A model generated the notes under the pieces. The model was not told the origin of the DNA and made no database searches. It saw nothing but the letters and a program-made list of their open reading frames with translations. A stretch of DNA of 64,000 bases, taken from NCBI GenBank assembly GCA_027922465.2, contig BQMF02000103.1, forward strand, positions 806,001 to 870,000. The letters are read 5' to 3'. This DNA comes from Turritopsis dohrnii (Eukaryota; Cnidaria; Hydrozoa; Anthoathecata; Oceaniidae). Shown one piece after another: positions 33,028 to 45,900 of the stretch. Position numbers and translations under genes: made by a program. Within the stretch, counting starts at the first letter, position 1. Every line of letters starts with the position of its first letter.

Positions 33028-34264
33028 AGGGGAATCAAACCCTCAGATAAAATTTTGTAAATTCATTCAAAAATTCAAATTAATAAAGATAAAACTTGTT
33101 TGAGACTAAAAATAATCTTCCTTCTCTTCGTAATTCGTCGTAATTAACCCAAAAACATTAGCACTGAGGTCCAAGACAGAAACCGTAGTCACGTGATATG
33201 ACGTGTATTACGCTTGATTTTTGCTCGATCATAGAGAAGTGATAAGGATGACAAACAGTGAAACAGAATAATCACCAAAGGTATCTGATACTACTGACTA
33301 GGAAGATGAAGTAATTAAGATTTTAGTGTGCTGTCTAAACAAATCCGTTTGAAGTTGATTGAATGTAAATGCTGTCAGGAGAATGCAACTCTTTTAAATG
33401 ATAAACAGGATAACATTCAGTGTATCACTTAACATCCAAACTTCAAAACACTTCGAACAGAATGGTTTTGGAAACGGCCGTAACAAGATATCGACGCTGT
33501 CATCAAAATTTCGAAAATTTGCCTACATACATAAGTAATTAAGCCCTAAATAATGCATTTTTAAATATTTTTACATCTTCATTTTGTTCCATGTCTGTCT
33601 TCTATTTTGTTGTTCCTCCAAAAGCATTCAAAAAAATAAACAAGAATTTCTAATAAGGCCTAGTCTATTTCTAATAAGTATTTCTCTAGATTACTAGTTC
33701 TTAGACAAATGCTTTACACAAGCTACCAACCACATACAACATGGGTACACTACTTTGAAAGATTAGGACATGAGTGGTGATGTAGATCCTACACGGACAA
33801 TAATTAGATTTTTGTTTATCTGGCAAAAGAATTTTCAGACAGTTCATTTTGAATCAAAAACATTTTCATGTAAATTTTCATCACTCTGAGAAAAGACATA
33901 TAACAAACTATTTGTTTTGTATATAAAATAATTACCTGCTGCTGTTTCTTGATCTGTAAGTAACTTTGATATCAATAATATGTGCCACCCGTTTTTGTCG
34001 CAATAAACATAAGACATGAAAAATAGTCCATTCTTCGACACGAGGTAACTCTAATCATAGCGACGGAAAGCAGAAAAATATGTTGAGCGCAATGTACATC
34101 ACGAAATCTCCTCCGTGAACTTTTTCAACAAAGTTAGAGGAACTTAAAATAAGAGAAAAAAAATAGGAAAAAAGTACTTTCAGTGAATTTTTTTATTTTT
34201 CCTAATAAAACTATGGCTTGACAAGAGGATTTAATGGAAAAAAATTTTTGGGTTTGATTCCCCT
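33028..34264. mobile_element. TTAA-flanked non-autonomous element (piggyBac-like)
   Basis: Ends AGGGGAATCAAACCC...GGGTTTGATTCCCCT, each directly flanked by TTAA (33024-33027 and 34265-34268), the target signature of piggyBac. Nothing recognisable is encoded inside. Confidence 0.65.
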
Positions 34265-34639
34265 TTAAAAAAAATTGTTTCGATAGTTACCTTAGCTTGT
34301 TTCTGTGTCTCTACCCTACTGATTTGCTAACAATAAAATGCAGATTTGCTTAGGCAAAAGAACCATTGTTTGCACTGGAGGTATGTAAAGTGGAATTTAC
34401 CATCTTAACAGTGATGAATGCTGACATATAGCTACATATCGTCAATAAAAAATGATACAGATCTGGAACCAAGCCAGAGCAACAATGACTAATTTTGCAA
34501 ATGTAGTTATTTGTCATTTTACGTACAATGTTCTAACAATACATCACTAAAACTGTTTGAGTTATTCATATAGTTTTTATAGCTGGTAATATCTTTTTGA
34601 ATGTTGTAATGCCTCAAAAAACCAAGTTGAATAATCGTC

Positions 34640-35270
34640 AAATCATGATCAAATCATTGTCCACAGTGTGGAAGTCCTGTCGGTCGGTCACTGACTGAAG
34701 AGGTAGAGCAAACAGGATCCCAGCCTCATTTATAATTTGGCTTAACAATTGTTTTTTTTAAATGGGTTGCTCCCTGCAAGGCTGAAGCCACAACTAGGCA
34801 AAGAGCTACAAGATGAGAAAAAGAAGAAGAGTTATAAACACAGATGAGAAAGATGAGAAAAGGAAGAAGAGTTATAAAGACAGAGCAAGCTGGCGGTTAA
34901 CCTTGGATTTAAAAGATTGCAGATCATACTCAGCAGGAAAACAACTAAGAGGGAGAGAATTCCAGAGGCGAGCAGTCCGAGGGAAAAAGCTAGATGAATA
35001 AAAGTTCTTATGGCATGTTGGGACCTGAACAGTCAAAGGATGAGACATTGAAGAGAGAGGAGTGTTCCAAGAGAAAGTCTTAGGATGCCTGTGAAAGTAT
35101 TTATAGAAAAGAGACAGGGAAGCAACATTTCTCCGATATGAGAGGGGATGAAGATTAGCACAAAGATCAGGGCACATGCACATATATGGATGCAAATTCT
35201 TGTACGGTAGTAGTTATCATAATAAAAGTCTGGCAGTCGGGGGAAAAGTGGGAACAAATTAGTATAAAGC
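34640..35270 (-). pseudogene. LINE 3' end remnant
   Basis: The minus frame 35195-34872 reads L-S-Y-R-R-N-V-A-S-L-S-L-F-Y-K-Y, then F-F-P-R-T-A-R-L-W-N-S-L-P and LQSFKSKVNRQL. This is the usual C-terminal tail of LINE RT proteins (RTSRLWNSLPxxxF...FKxxVxxxL). Only the last ~100 codons and the 3' part remain. Confidence 0.75.
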
Positions 35271-35279
35271 TGGAAAGTA

Positions 35280-36911
35280 TCTTAAAAGTTAGTTTGATAC
35301 CAATATTTTACTGTATTAAAACTCCACCAGCAGAATCAATTGGGTTTTTGAGTTAGTTGGGGTCATTATTCACCTACTTTTCAAGAAAATACAAATTTAT
35401 AAGGTTTTCTTAAGGAAATATATTATACCATGACTTAAATATGGTCAGCAGGGAAATTCAAAATGGCGTTTTTTTTAATGAAAAAAACGTAATTTTTCAC
35501 CATTTTGTTAACATGTTGGACAATGAATATGATTTATATAGCTAAAAACTATGCAGAAGTCTCTTAAATGATTAGTGCAAAACTAAACATCACTATTTGA
35601 TAAAATTTCAGTTGCGAAAAGATCAAAATGGCGGATTTTCAGCCAAAAAATATGTATGTTTTGGAAAAACCACTATTTTCTCTCAATATAACATTCCTAA
35701 AATACTTAAACATTACAAAAACCCTATAGATAGCTTCGTTTAAATGTTTAAAAGATCAGAAAATAAAATTTCAATATGGCGGATGTTTTACTCAAAAAAC
35801 TTGTTTTTTTTATCAAATTTGTGCTTATTTTGTGTTATTTTTCTGTAAGTATTCTTCATCAAATGACACTTTCTAATAATAATCGAAGTTTTGAAAAATA
35901 AAAAATTGAGTTTGACAAAGTTGATAATGGTAGAAATTATGCAAAAAACGATGTACTTCTTCCAGAAATCTATAAATTTGCTAACATATAGAAAATGTTG
36001 GAATCTAGCTGTTCATCTTCATCTTCTTCTATGTCATTGATCTCATCTTCGGTAATGTCACACTGAAAGGTGAGAAAAATTGGTAAAATTGTGATTGGAT
36101 TACCCATCTAATTGGTTTGTGAAAATGTGTCTCTTCATATGTATCTATAAGTTTTAACAGGAGGTTTTTACTCACTCACATGATTGCTACAATAAATTTT
36201 TACTTACACCAATGAATTGTCTTTGATAAAAAAGATAATTTTATTTAATATATTTTATTTAATATAAAATAAGTTAGACTTGTTTTGGTTCCTCAATTCT
36301 CAAAATCAGATTTCAAGTACTATGTATCAGGAATCTTATCACATTGTCTTTAAAGGGCCTCCTGAGAACCAGATATGTATGGGCATCAGCATTACCAGAT
36401 ATGTCGGGATTTAGCTGATAAATAGAAGGGAAAAAATGCAGAAAGGATAAATGAATGGGCGTGTTCTTATTGATGAAAGTTGGTAAAATTTTAAGTTATC
36501 AATTGCCATTGAAAGCTTTTACAAGAGCTAGAGAGCTAAACATTTAAAACAGAATCATTCGAATGATGGATCAAAGTCTCAGCTTCAGTTTAACAGCATT
36601 TGTGATGGTTTGAGGGGGAAATCATGACTTTTATAATTCCTTGCGATATGGGAAGATACTAAGTTGATATGAAATGCTTTAAAACTTTGAATTTAAATTT
36701 TTTTGAATGCATTACATGTGCAGGCACAAAGAACTCATCGATAAGATCACTTTCATTTAATTGAGTAATAGACTGCATTTTCCATTTGAAGGAGCATTAT
36801 GATTCTTGAGCATGAAATCAGTAAATATAACTGCTGTGATATTTAGATGATGAAATGAATCAGCAAAAAAATGATTTGATTGGGCAAAAACCTTGTTTTT
36901 TTATTTCATAG
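35280..36911. other. Upstream region of DGAT1; first exon not found
   Basis: AT-rich. Three similar blocks with (C)AAAATGGCGGATTTT at about 35459, 35628 and 35776 look like diverged repeats, not start codons. The N-terminal 60-80 residues of DGAT1 should be encoded here or further upstream, but I could not support an exon. Confidence 0.4.
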
Positions 36912-39900
36912 AATACATGAAAATAAAGATTCATTATTCTCCAGTGCGTCTGGATTTGATAATTACAGAGGATTCATCAATCTGTGTTTGCTTTTACTAG
37001 TGAGTTGTTTTTAAGTTCTTTCTGATGTAGTTACTATAGATATCATCATATTTTATGTTGATTAACTTTTTTCAAAAGTTGGTGGGATCAATTCATTCAG
37101 TGCTTATCTAGCAATGAAGGCAATTCAATAAACAAATTGCCTTTAAAAAGAAAGCAGTATTTTAGAACATCAATGTCATTGTTCTGTTGCTAATCAAATA
37201 ATCTGTTGGTATTGTTTCAGGTTCTTTCAAATTTCAGAGTGGCCCTAGAAAACATATTAAAGTAAGTTGTCTTGAGAAAATTTTGGATTTGATATACCTT
37301 CAATATGGTGTTTCTTAGGTCTTAGAGAAACTTAATCATCTGTTTTTGTTTAGATATGGTGTATTGGTTGATCCAAAATTGGTTTTTATCATTCTTGAAA
37401 ATCCTTATAGTTGGCCCTCAACAACGCTAGTTGTTTGTGAGTTCTTCATTTATCAGTTTATTTATGTCTGAAACACTGATATGTACTGACTACCAGATCT
37501 GAAGTATTATTTAAAATGATCATTTATTTATTTAATTAGTTAATTACTGCAATAACGTGCTGCTACTACACTGTTGAGAAAAAAAAGAGATGTTTTACAA
37601 GAAAATCTTCATGTATTTCATTTTTATAGGTTCCAATATCTTTATTCAGATAGCGTATCATTTAGAACGAGCTCTTTCAAAGGTCAGTAGTCGTTGACAG
37701 TATTATAAATACCAGCGATAGCTTCTTTGGAGTTTTGTTGCTTAGGGAGAATTCATTTTTCGTTTTAGGGAAAAATCTCAGAAAAAACTGGAACATGGCT
37801 GCATATGTTAAACTGTTTTGCTGTTGTTGTTTTTCCAATCATTTGGGTTTTCAGATATGAACCATTGCCATGTATGTTTGAAGTTCATGCACATCAATCA
37901 CTTTTTACACTATTTACACTCCTTTGTTGATAAATGGACAAAATTGATCTCACATCTTCAAAAAACAGTTTCTTATCCCAGATGAGATTGAATGCTGAAC
38001 ATGAAAATATTCTTATAATTATTTTTTTTTGAAATTTTAGGGTTTTCCACTGTTGCATTATGCTGGTATACCTCTTTGTTGCTGAAACTTGTCTCTTACA
38101 TAGCAGTTAATAAGTGGTGCCGAGAAGAAAAAATTGTTAAGCGACAGAAAGGTGATTAGTATAAAGTAATTCAAAAATATGTGAGAAATTTGTGGGTCAA
38201 GTGTCGTTTTGTGTATTTGTTATTTCAATTGTACTATTCAGTTATAGTCAAACAAATTTATTTGTCCTTTTAAAAACCAACATTTTTGTTTGTTGTGTAT
38301 TGTGTTTGATGCTAGTTAAGCTTTCCTTTAAAGCTCTTTTTGATACCTCATTTTGTTTTTATCAGCAGATTGCTTCAAATGTAAAGAAAAAGCAGGTTTC
38401 AATTACATACATACTTACATCCTTCTTATCAAACAGTTGTTGAAAATCCCATGAACCTATTAAAGCAATTTCTGTTTAATGAGTAATAACAAACAATGCG
38501 AAGAAATGATGCTATTTAATTCTGCAGAACTAAAAAAGTGCTTTCACAAGTCATTTTAAAGAACAGAAAACTATCTGACCTAAACATTTGGATTATCATG
38601 GAGATGTGTTTCTTTTTAAAAACTGACTCCTACATGAGTTATCTAAGACTTGATGGCAGCCAACTGGTAGCCTTGTGGTAGAATGCACCCTGCCTATTCG
38701 GGAGATCGCTGGTTCAATCTCCAACCAAGTCATGCCAGCGACCATAGCAGTGTGAATCACTCCTTTCTGCTTAGCACTCAGCAAGAAAGTAGGAATGATG
38801 TCTAGGATAGTTGTGTAGTTGAGCAGTTTCGGTCATTACAGCTTCCAAATGGGGGCTTTAAATACTCTAGGGCCTTCTTTGCAGGATCCTCATTGATAAC
38901 AGTACCTTAAGGAACTGAAGAGGCTATCCTGGGTAAACATTCATAAATAAATAAACAAAAGTTAGTGATGACAACACATATGATGAAAAGACTGTGCTTC
39001 TGGAAATAAGTTCATTTGAGGATGATGTTATATGATGAATGAAATAACCAAAGACATCTTATTTTTGAAAACAAAATTAGAAGGTTTTTATTTTCTATTT
39101 TGGTTCTGTTGCAAGAACATCATCAGAGAAATATATGATTACAGTTTTACTTTAAAGTTGAAGTTGAAATTATATAAATCTTTGTTTATGCTTTCCGAAA
39201 GAGAGTTATATATTAGATTTAAAAGCTCTACCGGGTGAGTCACAAAAAATACTGGTGTTTCACAAAAAATATCTTTCGATTGCATAATTATGAAAGACTA
39301 GCCGCCAAGGCGGCGTCGCTCGCCGCCCATGTTCAGCCTGCGTTGAGTTCACAAAAAATAAAATTAAGTAATTGGCAATAATGAGTGTGCCCATGTTGTA
39401 GAGCTCGAAAAACTGATCAAAAAATGTATGGGATCGTTTTGCTACGACCAACCGTTACGGAGATATCGGCTATCAAAAGTTTTGATGACGTCACAGACCC
39501 GTCCCCCAAAAAAATTAGACCCAAATTTTTCGTCACTCTATCGCCTGAATCGCGGACCCCAAAAAACGTCAGTTATCCCTATTGGTTACCGAGATAATTT
39601 TCCCTAAACGTCGCATTCGATTAGGGTCTCAATACAATGGTTTCACACTGACGTCGCGCACAAGAAGAGAAATAATTTATGTGTGATCTTACATTGCTGA
39701 CTCTCTTTCGCAGTTCACATCTACCATTTTGCGTGACTTACAAACAAACAAACAAACAAACAGAGAATCGGCTATTAATATGTAGATGTTGTTTTTTATT
39801 TCTGAATAGAGGTATCCTTTATCTATATTTTGGAGTATCATTTTTCTAATTTGGTTGAGTAGAAAAAAGGTTATGGACAAAAAACTGGAAGTGGTCCTTG

Positions 39901-42900
39901 CAAAAATCTTTGAAAAATGGACAAAAATGCCGAGCAAAATGTCTCAAAGCAAGATTTATGTTTTTATTGCAAACCAGAAGAGAATAAAACAGATACACAA
40001 TTAAATGTGCTAAAATTTATTTTCTTATTCCCATTAGTTAAGTTCAATAAAAAATTCAAACGTTTTTCAACATTTTCTTCAAACTTTATTCACTGAAACC
40101 ATGGACGTATAAAAAGAGAAGGACTCACAACTAATACTAAAGCCTTTCATTTCTATTATTAAAATCTATTTTGTCGGCATTTCTTTGATGTAATCCTCGC
40201 CTCGCATTTCACTGGATTTTGGTTCACATGGGCAGGTTTATACGACGCTTTAGGTTTAATCCGATGTGGAAAACCAACGCATTGAGAGAAAATACGATTT
40301 GCAGATGCATCAGCAATATTCTTGAGTATCACAAAACTTCTACTCAACCTTTTTTAAAAATGTCGGATTGGAATTAAAATAAATTTGTCGGAGTTAGGAA
40401 GTATTTTGTGTATATACTTATATCCAAAGATTCGGTACTTTGAAAGACGCTTGGGTGATGCCTGAGAATATGCAGAAACAAGAGTGCTTTTTCATTCAAT
40501 TCTGAAAATTTCATGTTTGAGACTGTAAGAAGTCATGAGGAATCAGATTTTAAAACCTGGCTTCAAAATAATCAAAAAATCTTTAAATTCATTTCTGGTT
40601 GGTTATTACGATCATGGAAGCCAGTGGAAACATGTATTTTTAACAGCACTTGAGGGAGTTTCAAAACTGCTTTTGTGAAAGTTTCAATAAACCGAGGCGA
40701 GGTTTGTTTGAATAGATTTATAAAAGTTGTAAGTCCTTCTCTTTTTATACGTCCATGCTGAAACTTTTTATAAGACTGTCTTGTATAAAATATTGAGAAA
40801 TGCCGCAACTCCATACAACAAAGTGTTTGGGTATGCATCTAGTTTGCTAGGGTAAATAATGCTAAAGAGGCAATTAGACAAAACCGTCTCTTTTCTTTCA
40901 ATCCCCATAGCCTTTTCATAAACATTATCGAATTTAATAAAAAAGTTATATCTTGCCATAATTCATTAGTAAATGAAAAGACGAACTTTTAAAAAATTGC
41001 ATTTATTAAAATTAAAATACGAAGCTTTTCGTGTCTAAGCACATCATCAGACGTCACCGATGGCTTTTTTGTCCATTTTTTGAAGATTTTTACAAGGACC
41101 GCTTCCAGTTTTTTGTCCATAACTTTTTTTCTACTCAACCAAATTAGAGGAATGATACACTAAAATGTACTTAACACATTCCTCTAGTCAGAAATAATCA
41201 TTCATAGTTATTCAATCTAAAGGTATTTCTCGTGAAACACCGGTACTTTTTTTTGACTCACCTGGTATGTTTTGTTTTTATTTATAAGAACAATATGCTT
41301 TATGTTTATCTGTTCATGATTATATTTTCATATTACGGATAAATGTTAACCATGTACAATTTCCATGAAATCCTCGGTGACGTAGTGCTTATGTTTAGAC
41401 GGAGATTTGAAACTGGCTGGTCCAGTAACTTATCCAAACAACCTCACTCAAGCTGGTAAGTGTGCAGAATGTCTGTTTATCTTTACTTTAGTTTCGACAA
41501 GGAACCTGAATTTAGTCTTAAACATCGATTTTGAGTATATTCTGCCTTTTCTGATATTTCTAGATTTGTATTACTTCATGGCTGCTCCTACCTATTGTTA
41601 TGAACTGAATTATCCTAGAACTTCAAAGATTCGTAAACGCTTCCTTATTAGAAGAGTACTCGAAACAGTAAGTTGCTATGTCAACATGACGTCACTATAT
41701 CTACTTGACTATAGATTTGTAAAGAAAGATTGGAAAACCAGAGAGGATTCATGGAAATTTATCCTAGATAGTTTTAATTTTCTTTAAAATTGAAGACGGT
41801 GTGAGGATTCGGTTTGAGGAAAGTTAAGGAGATCAATTGAATTGCAGGTGCTTCCCTTGATAACTTTGGTGCTTCCCTTGATAACTGAAATTCTCTGTTT
41901 GCCTAAAAATACATAGTTGAACTAATTGTTTCTGAATATTTCAAGATTACTTTTCCGTTTCAGATTTTCCTTTCTGGCCTCCTCTTTGCGCTTGCGCAAC
42001 AGGTGACTTTTCAATATTATCTCATTCATGTTTGACCGTCCTTCAATCTATCCATCGAATCATCTCTTGCTCATGTTTTTAGTGGATTGTACCTACTGTG
42101 AAAAATTCCATGCAACCATTCAAGGTTTGTAAACTAGACTAGAAGTTGGTTTTTCTGAATTGTGTTATGAGAAAGTATTGAGAAATTGAAATGTTTTAAT
42201 CAAAATTGATAATCTACTGTTAGTAGCAACTTGTAAATAATGTCGTTTTGTATGCCTAGGATCTCGATTATGCAAGATTCATCGAAAGAATCATGAAATT
42301 AGCTGTAAGTATGTGATCGAAAGACGAACGTTCGTTTGCGATGAACTACTAAAACATTGACATGGTGAAACAAAGTTTTGTAAAAAAATCCTTGTGATGG
42401 ATATAGGTGAGGTGGATATACTAAAAATACTTCAAATTGTGAAAGAAACATGAAACTTGGTACAAAACGTCTATCATCATATTTTGAATGATTTTTTTAA
42501 CAGAAACACGCCCAAAAGTTACGTGGTCGCTGACGTCAGCCTTTTTTCCATCGGAAACGAAATGTCACCAAATTTTAAAGTGTGATACACCGTTAAAAAG
42601 ATAATTTCCCACTGATTCCGAAACACATTATGGTCATGGTATAAAAAATCAACTCTTCAGAAGATATGATCGATCAAAGTGTCTTTGATGACATCTTCAA
42701 AATAAGGAGAAATTTTGATGTTAGGAAATTGAGTGTTGAGTGTTGAGAGTGTTGTATGTCGTTAGAAAGGCAATTTAATGCCAATTTCAAAACATGTTAA
42801 GGTCACAGTATGAAAACTAATTGTTCAGGAAGTAAAAGCGGTTCAAATGTTTATGATTAACTGGAGGGAAATGTTTGCAACATCTAAAGTGCCATATACT

Positions 42901-45900
42901 TAAAAAAATAAGGCTGATTTCAAAACACATCAAGCTCGGATGTAAAACTCTTTTATTGTAGATGTATAAACACTCAAGTGGGTATGATGAAAACTAGGAT
43001 TAACAGCAAACTGTCATAAAAGTTTTAGTTTTTAATAAAATAAGTCTTGTTAGTACTGATTCCGTAAAGATATAGACCTTTTCTATTTAGGACAAGTCAT
43101 TCAAAAAAATTCTCAAGATCACCTTTTCTTGACTGACAGGGGATGAACAAACGAGAATAAAGTTTCCTATCAAGGGTCAGGCTTTAAATTTTCTGCTTTG
43201 ATTTTGCTGGTACAGAAGAGCTTGGCTGCTTGAAAATCTGAAATTTTTTTTTCTTTAAAATATCATAAAACGATTGTTCTTGACTAAAGATGCGATTATT
43301 CAAGAACTGCGTGAACTGCTCCTTCCCAATTTTGTGATCGATATGGACAGATTTTGATGCTCTGTATTTACAACCATCTTTGATACTAATTGAACGAGGT
43401 TTTTCTCTTGCTCTTTGAATAGATTTCCTAAATCATTGAAAACAAGGAATCAACATCTTTTCAGAATCTAATTTCAAAGGACTTGGTGTCTCCATGATGG
43501 GACAATTTATCATCTGACGATCTCGGTTCTTCCTCCTGACAGAGCTCACATATATTATTGATGCATTCACAGCCAACCTCAGTAAAGAATCAGGGTTATC
43601 AGGATACCAATAGCACCTTGACTATTTTGTTATTTTGTTCATTGGTCGATGGCGGTCGATGGCGATTCTGGAGAAAACGTGATTACTTTTTTTTATTGTG
43701 AAGTAACCCTTCTCAAAAGCTTCACGAGTTAAAATATCAAGTCCTTCAAGATCTCTAATCAATACCGGCAACCACCGATTGGAAACATCCATTGTGTATT
43801 GCATTTCAAACAATTTAAAAATGATTTAACATCGGCATCCCTCAAACTTTTGATAAGAGAGAAAAAGAGTGACTCAAGCTCCTCCAGTTTGAAGCAATAA
43901 CAAAAGATAGAGTTTTCATTAAGCTTTGTTCAGCATTATCAATTTTCTTTTGGCTCATTGATCGGTGACGGTTATAAAATTCTGTTAGACATTTAAATTG
44001 TTACTTCGACTAGCTGGCTACCATATCTCCCTTAACAACTCCCTTGACTTTATGATCTTCCAATTCTAAAGCAATGCGCTTGATCTTCTCACCAAGTGTC
44101 AAGTTAAGCACTGGTGAAAACTATCGAGTTCTTCTTACCTTCTTTTTCGCAAAAGAAACAAACTGTTTTTGACTGCTCCTGATCCCTAACTGTTCTCTTT
44201 GCTGGAGAGAATAAAGCTCATCTTGCTCTCTTTCTTGATCTTGATGGATACAAAAACTTTTCCTTTTGCGCTCAAGTTTTTGTTTATTGTGTGAAGAGTT
44301 GCAAGATTTATGGAACACAGCTTCCTTTAACATAAGTTCTTGAAAAAGTTCAAACTCGTTTAAGGTTGGTAGGCAATCAATTGATTTTTTCAAATAGTTT
44401 CAAATTAATTGAAAGTGTTTGATATGAATTTTTTTGCCTATCGAAGCCTAAAATTAATATCTTCTACATCTAGAAATACTGCAGATCTATAGGATGAAAA
44501 CTAACTGAAGGTAAACTAAATACTATTAAAATATTGAAGTCAAATACCTGGTTTCCTGACCGGATCGGTAAGGCTTTCATCAGTTACTCGCTGACAAAGG
44601 AAACAAATCTTATAGTTAGTTTCAACTCTGAACAACTCTGGAGTTACCAGATGAAAATCTACCTACGTTTGAAACTGCAATTTAAGAACTAAATATAGAT
44701 TTCCCTAGAGACTGTGAATATCTCAAGATAATTTACTTAACTAACCATTTTCAAGCGCATAATTCGAGATTTGTTCATTCGTTCGAACATAGTCACAAGA
44801 AAAACTATGGTTCGAAAGAAGATATTAAGATTGGAGAAAGTTATGATAAATTTAAATTTAATGGTAAATTGAGTACATTGAGATAATTGATAGTATCTTT
44901 TGCTGAGTCAATTTTCAAGTAACAGTGTAATTCTATTTTGAAAACAGGGAAGAATTATCTTTCAAATGATACGTAAGACTACCTATTTTGAAAAATTAAT
45001 TTTCAAGCTAACTTTGATGACGTCATCAAAGACACTTTGATCGATCATATCTTCTGAAGGGTTGACTTTTTATACCATGACCATAATGTGTTTCGGAATC
45101 AGTGGGAAATTATCTTTCTAACGGTGTATCACACTTTATAATTTAGTGACATTTCGTTTCCCATGGAAAAAGGCTGACGTCAGCGATCACATGACTTTTG
45201 AGCGTGTTTCTGTTAAAAAAATCATTCAAAATATGATGATAGACGTTTGTACCAAGTTTCATGTTTCTTTCACAATTTGAAGGTGGTTTTTGTTATCCAC
45301 CTCATTTTATTGTTAGAGCAACACCTGTATTAAACTTAAACGACACAAGGTCGTGCTTATCTGATATGGATAAGATATTTCACATCGAGTATAAGTACAT
45401 ATACTTTTTTCAGATTCCCAACCACTTGCTTTGGCTGATCTTCTTCTACACGTATTTTCACAGTTTTCTCAACATTGAAGCGGAGCTAATTTACTTTGCT
45501 GATCGCACTTTCTACAAAGACTGGTGGTTAGTGGTCGTTAAATATTTTGAAAATGTTTTGATTTCAATTTGAGAACTTTGTACAGGTGGTTATTAGAAAA
45601 CAGAAGGTTTATTTTTATTTATTCAATTGCCGCGCTTATAGCGTAGGAAATTGTTTGGTTAACACATTTGAAGAGTATCTATCTCTGTCACAGTTTTTCG
45701 TCGTTTTCGGAAAGTCCGTTCGGATTTTGGATTGTTTGTTTATTCAGAATAGTTAATGACTGACCTATGCTAGAAACTTAGGACAGGTTTGACTAAAATT
45801 GGGCAATTTAGACAAGGTGCTGGTTTCAAATTTGACAGTCATTTTGTCAGACTTGACTAAAATTGGACAATTTGGTCCAAATTTGGACCAAATTTCGAAA

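Larger units (their letters stand above)
39231..41265. mobile_element. TA-flanked TIR element, ~2 kb, with a nested insertion
   Basis: Ends CCGGGTGAGTCA (left) and TGACTCACCTGG (right), flanked by TA at 39229-39230 and 41266-41267. The arms match for about 60 bp. The left arm is then interrupted (about 39291-39775) by a repeat, after which inverted similarity to the right arm resumes (39777-39935 with 41060-41190). The true terminal repeat is about 200 bp or longer. It lies in DGAT1 intron 6 and has no ORF of its own. Confidence 0.75.

Noticed and set aside
35459..35800. ATGGCGGATTTT blocks as possible DGAT1 first exon
   Set aside because: Three diverged copies of one repeat, frames close quickly, no donor in phase with the 36912 exon.
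38660..38740. tRNA gene
   Set aside because: tRNA-like head only; continues into a SINE body with a second copy at 46060-46328.
41407..41787. 126-residue continuous frame
   Set aside because: It is read-through of DGAT1 exons 7 and 8 and the introns around them; GT-AG borders and homology give the exon model.
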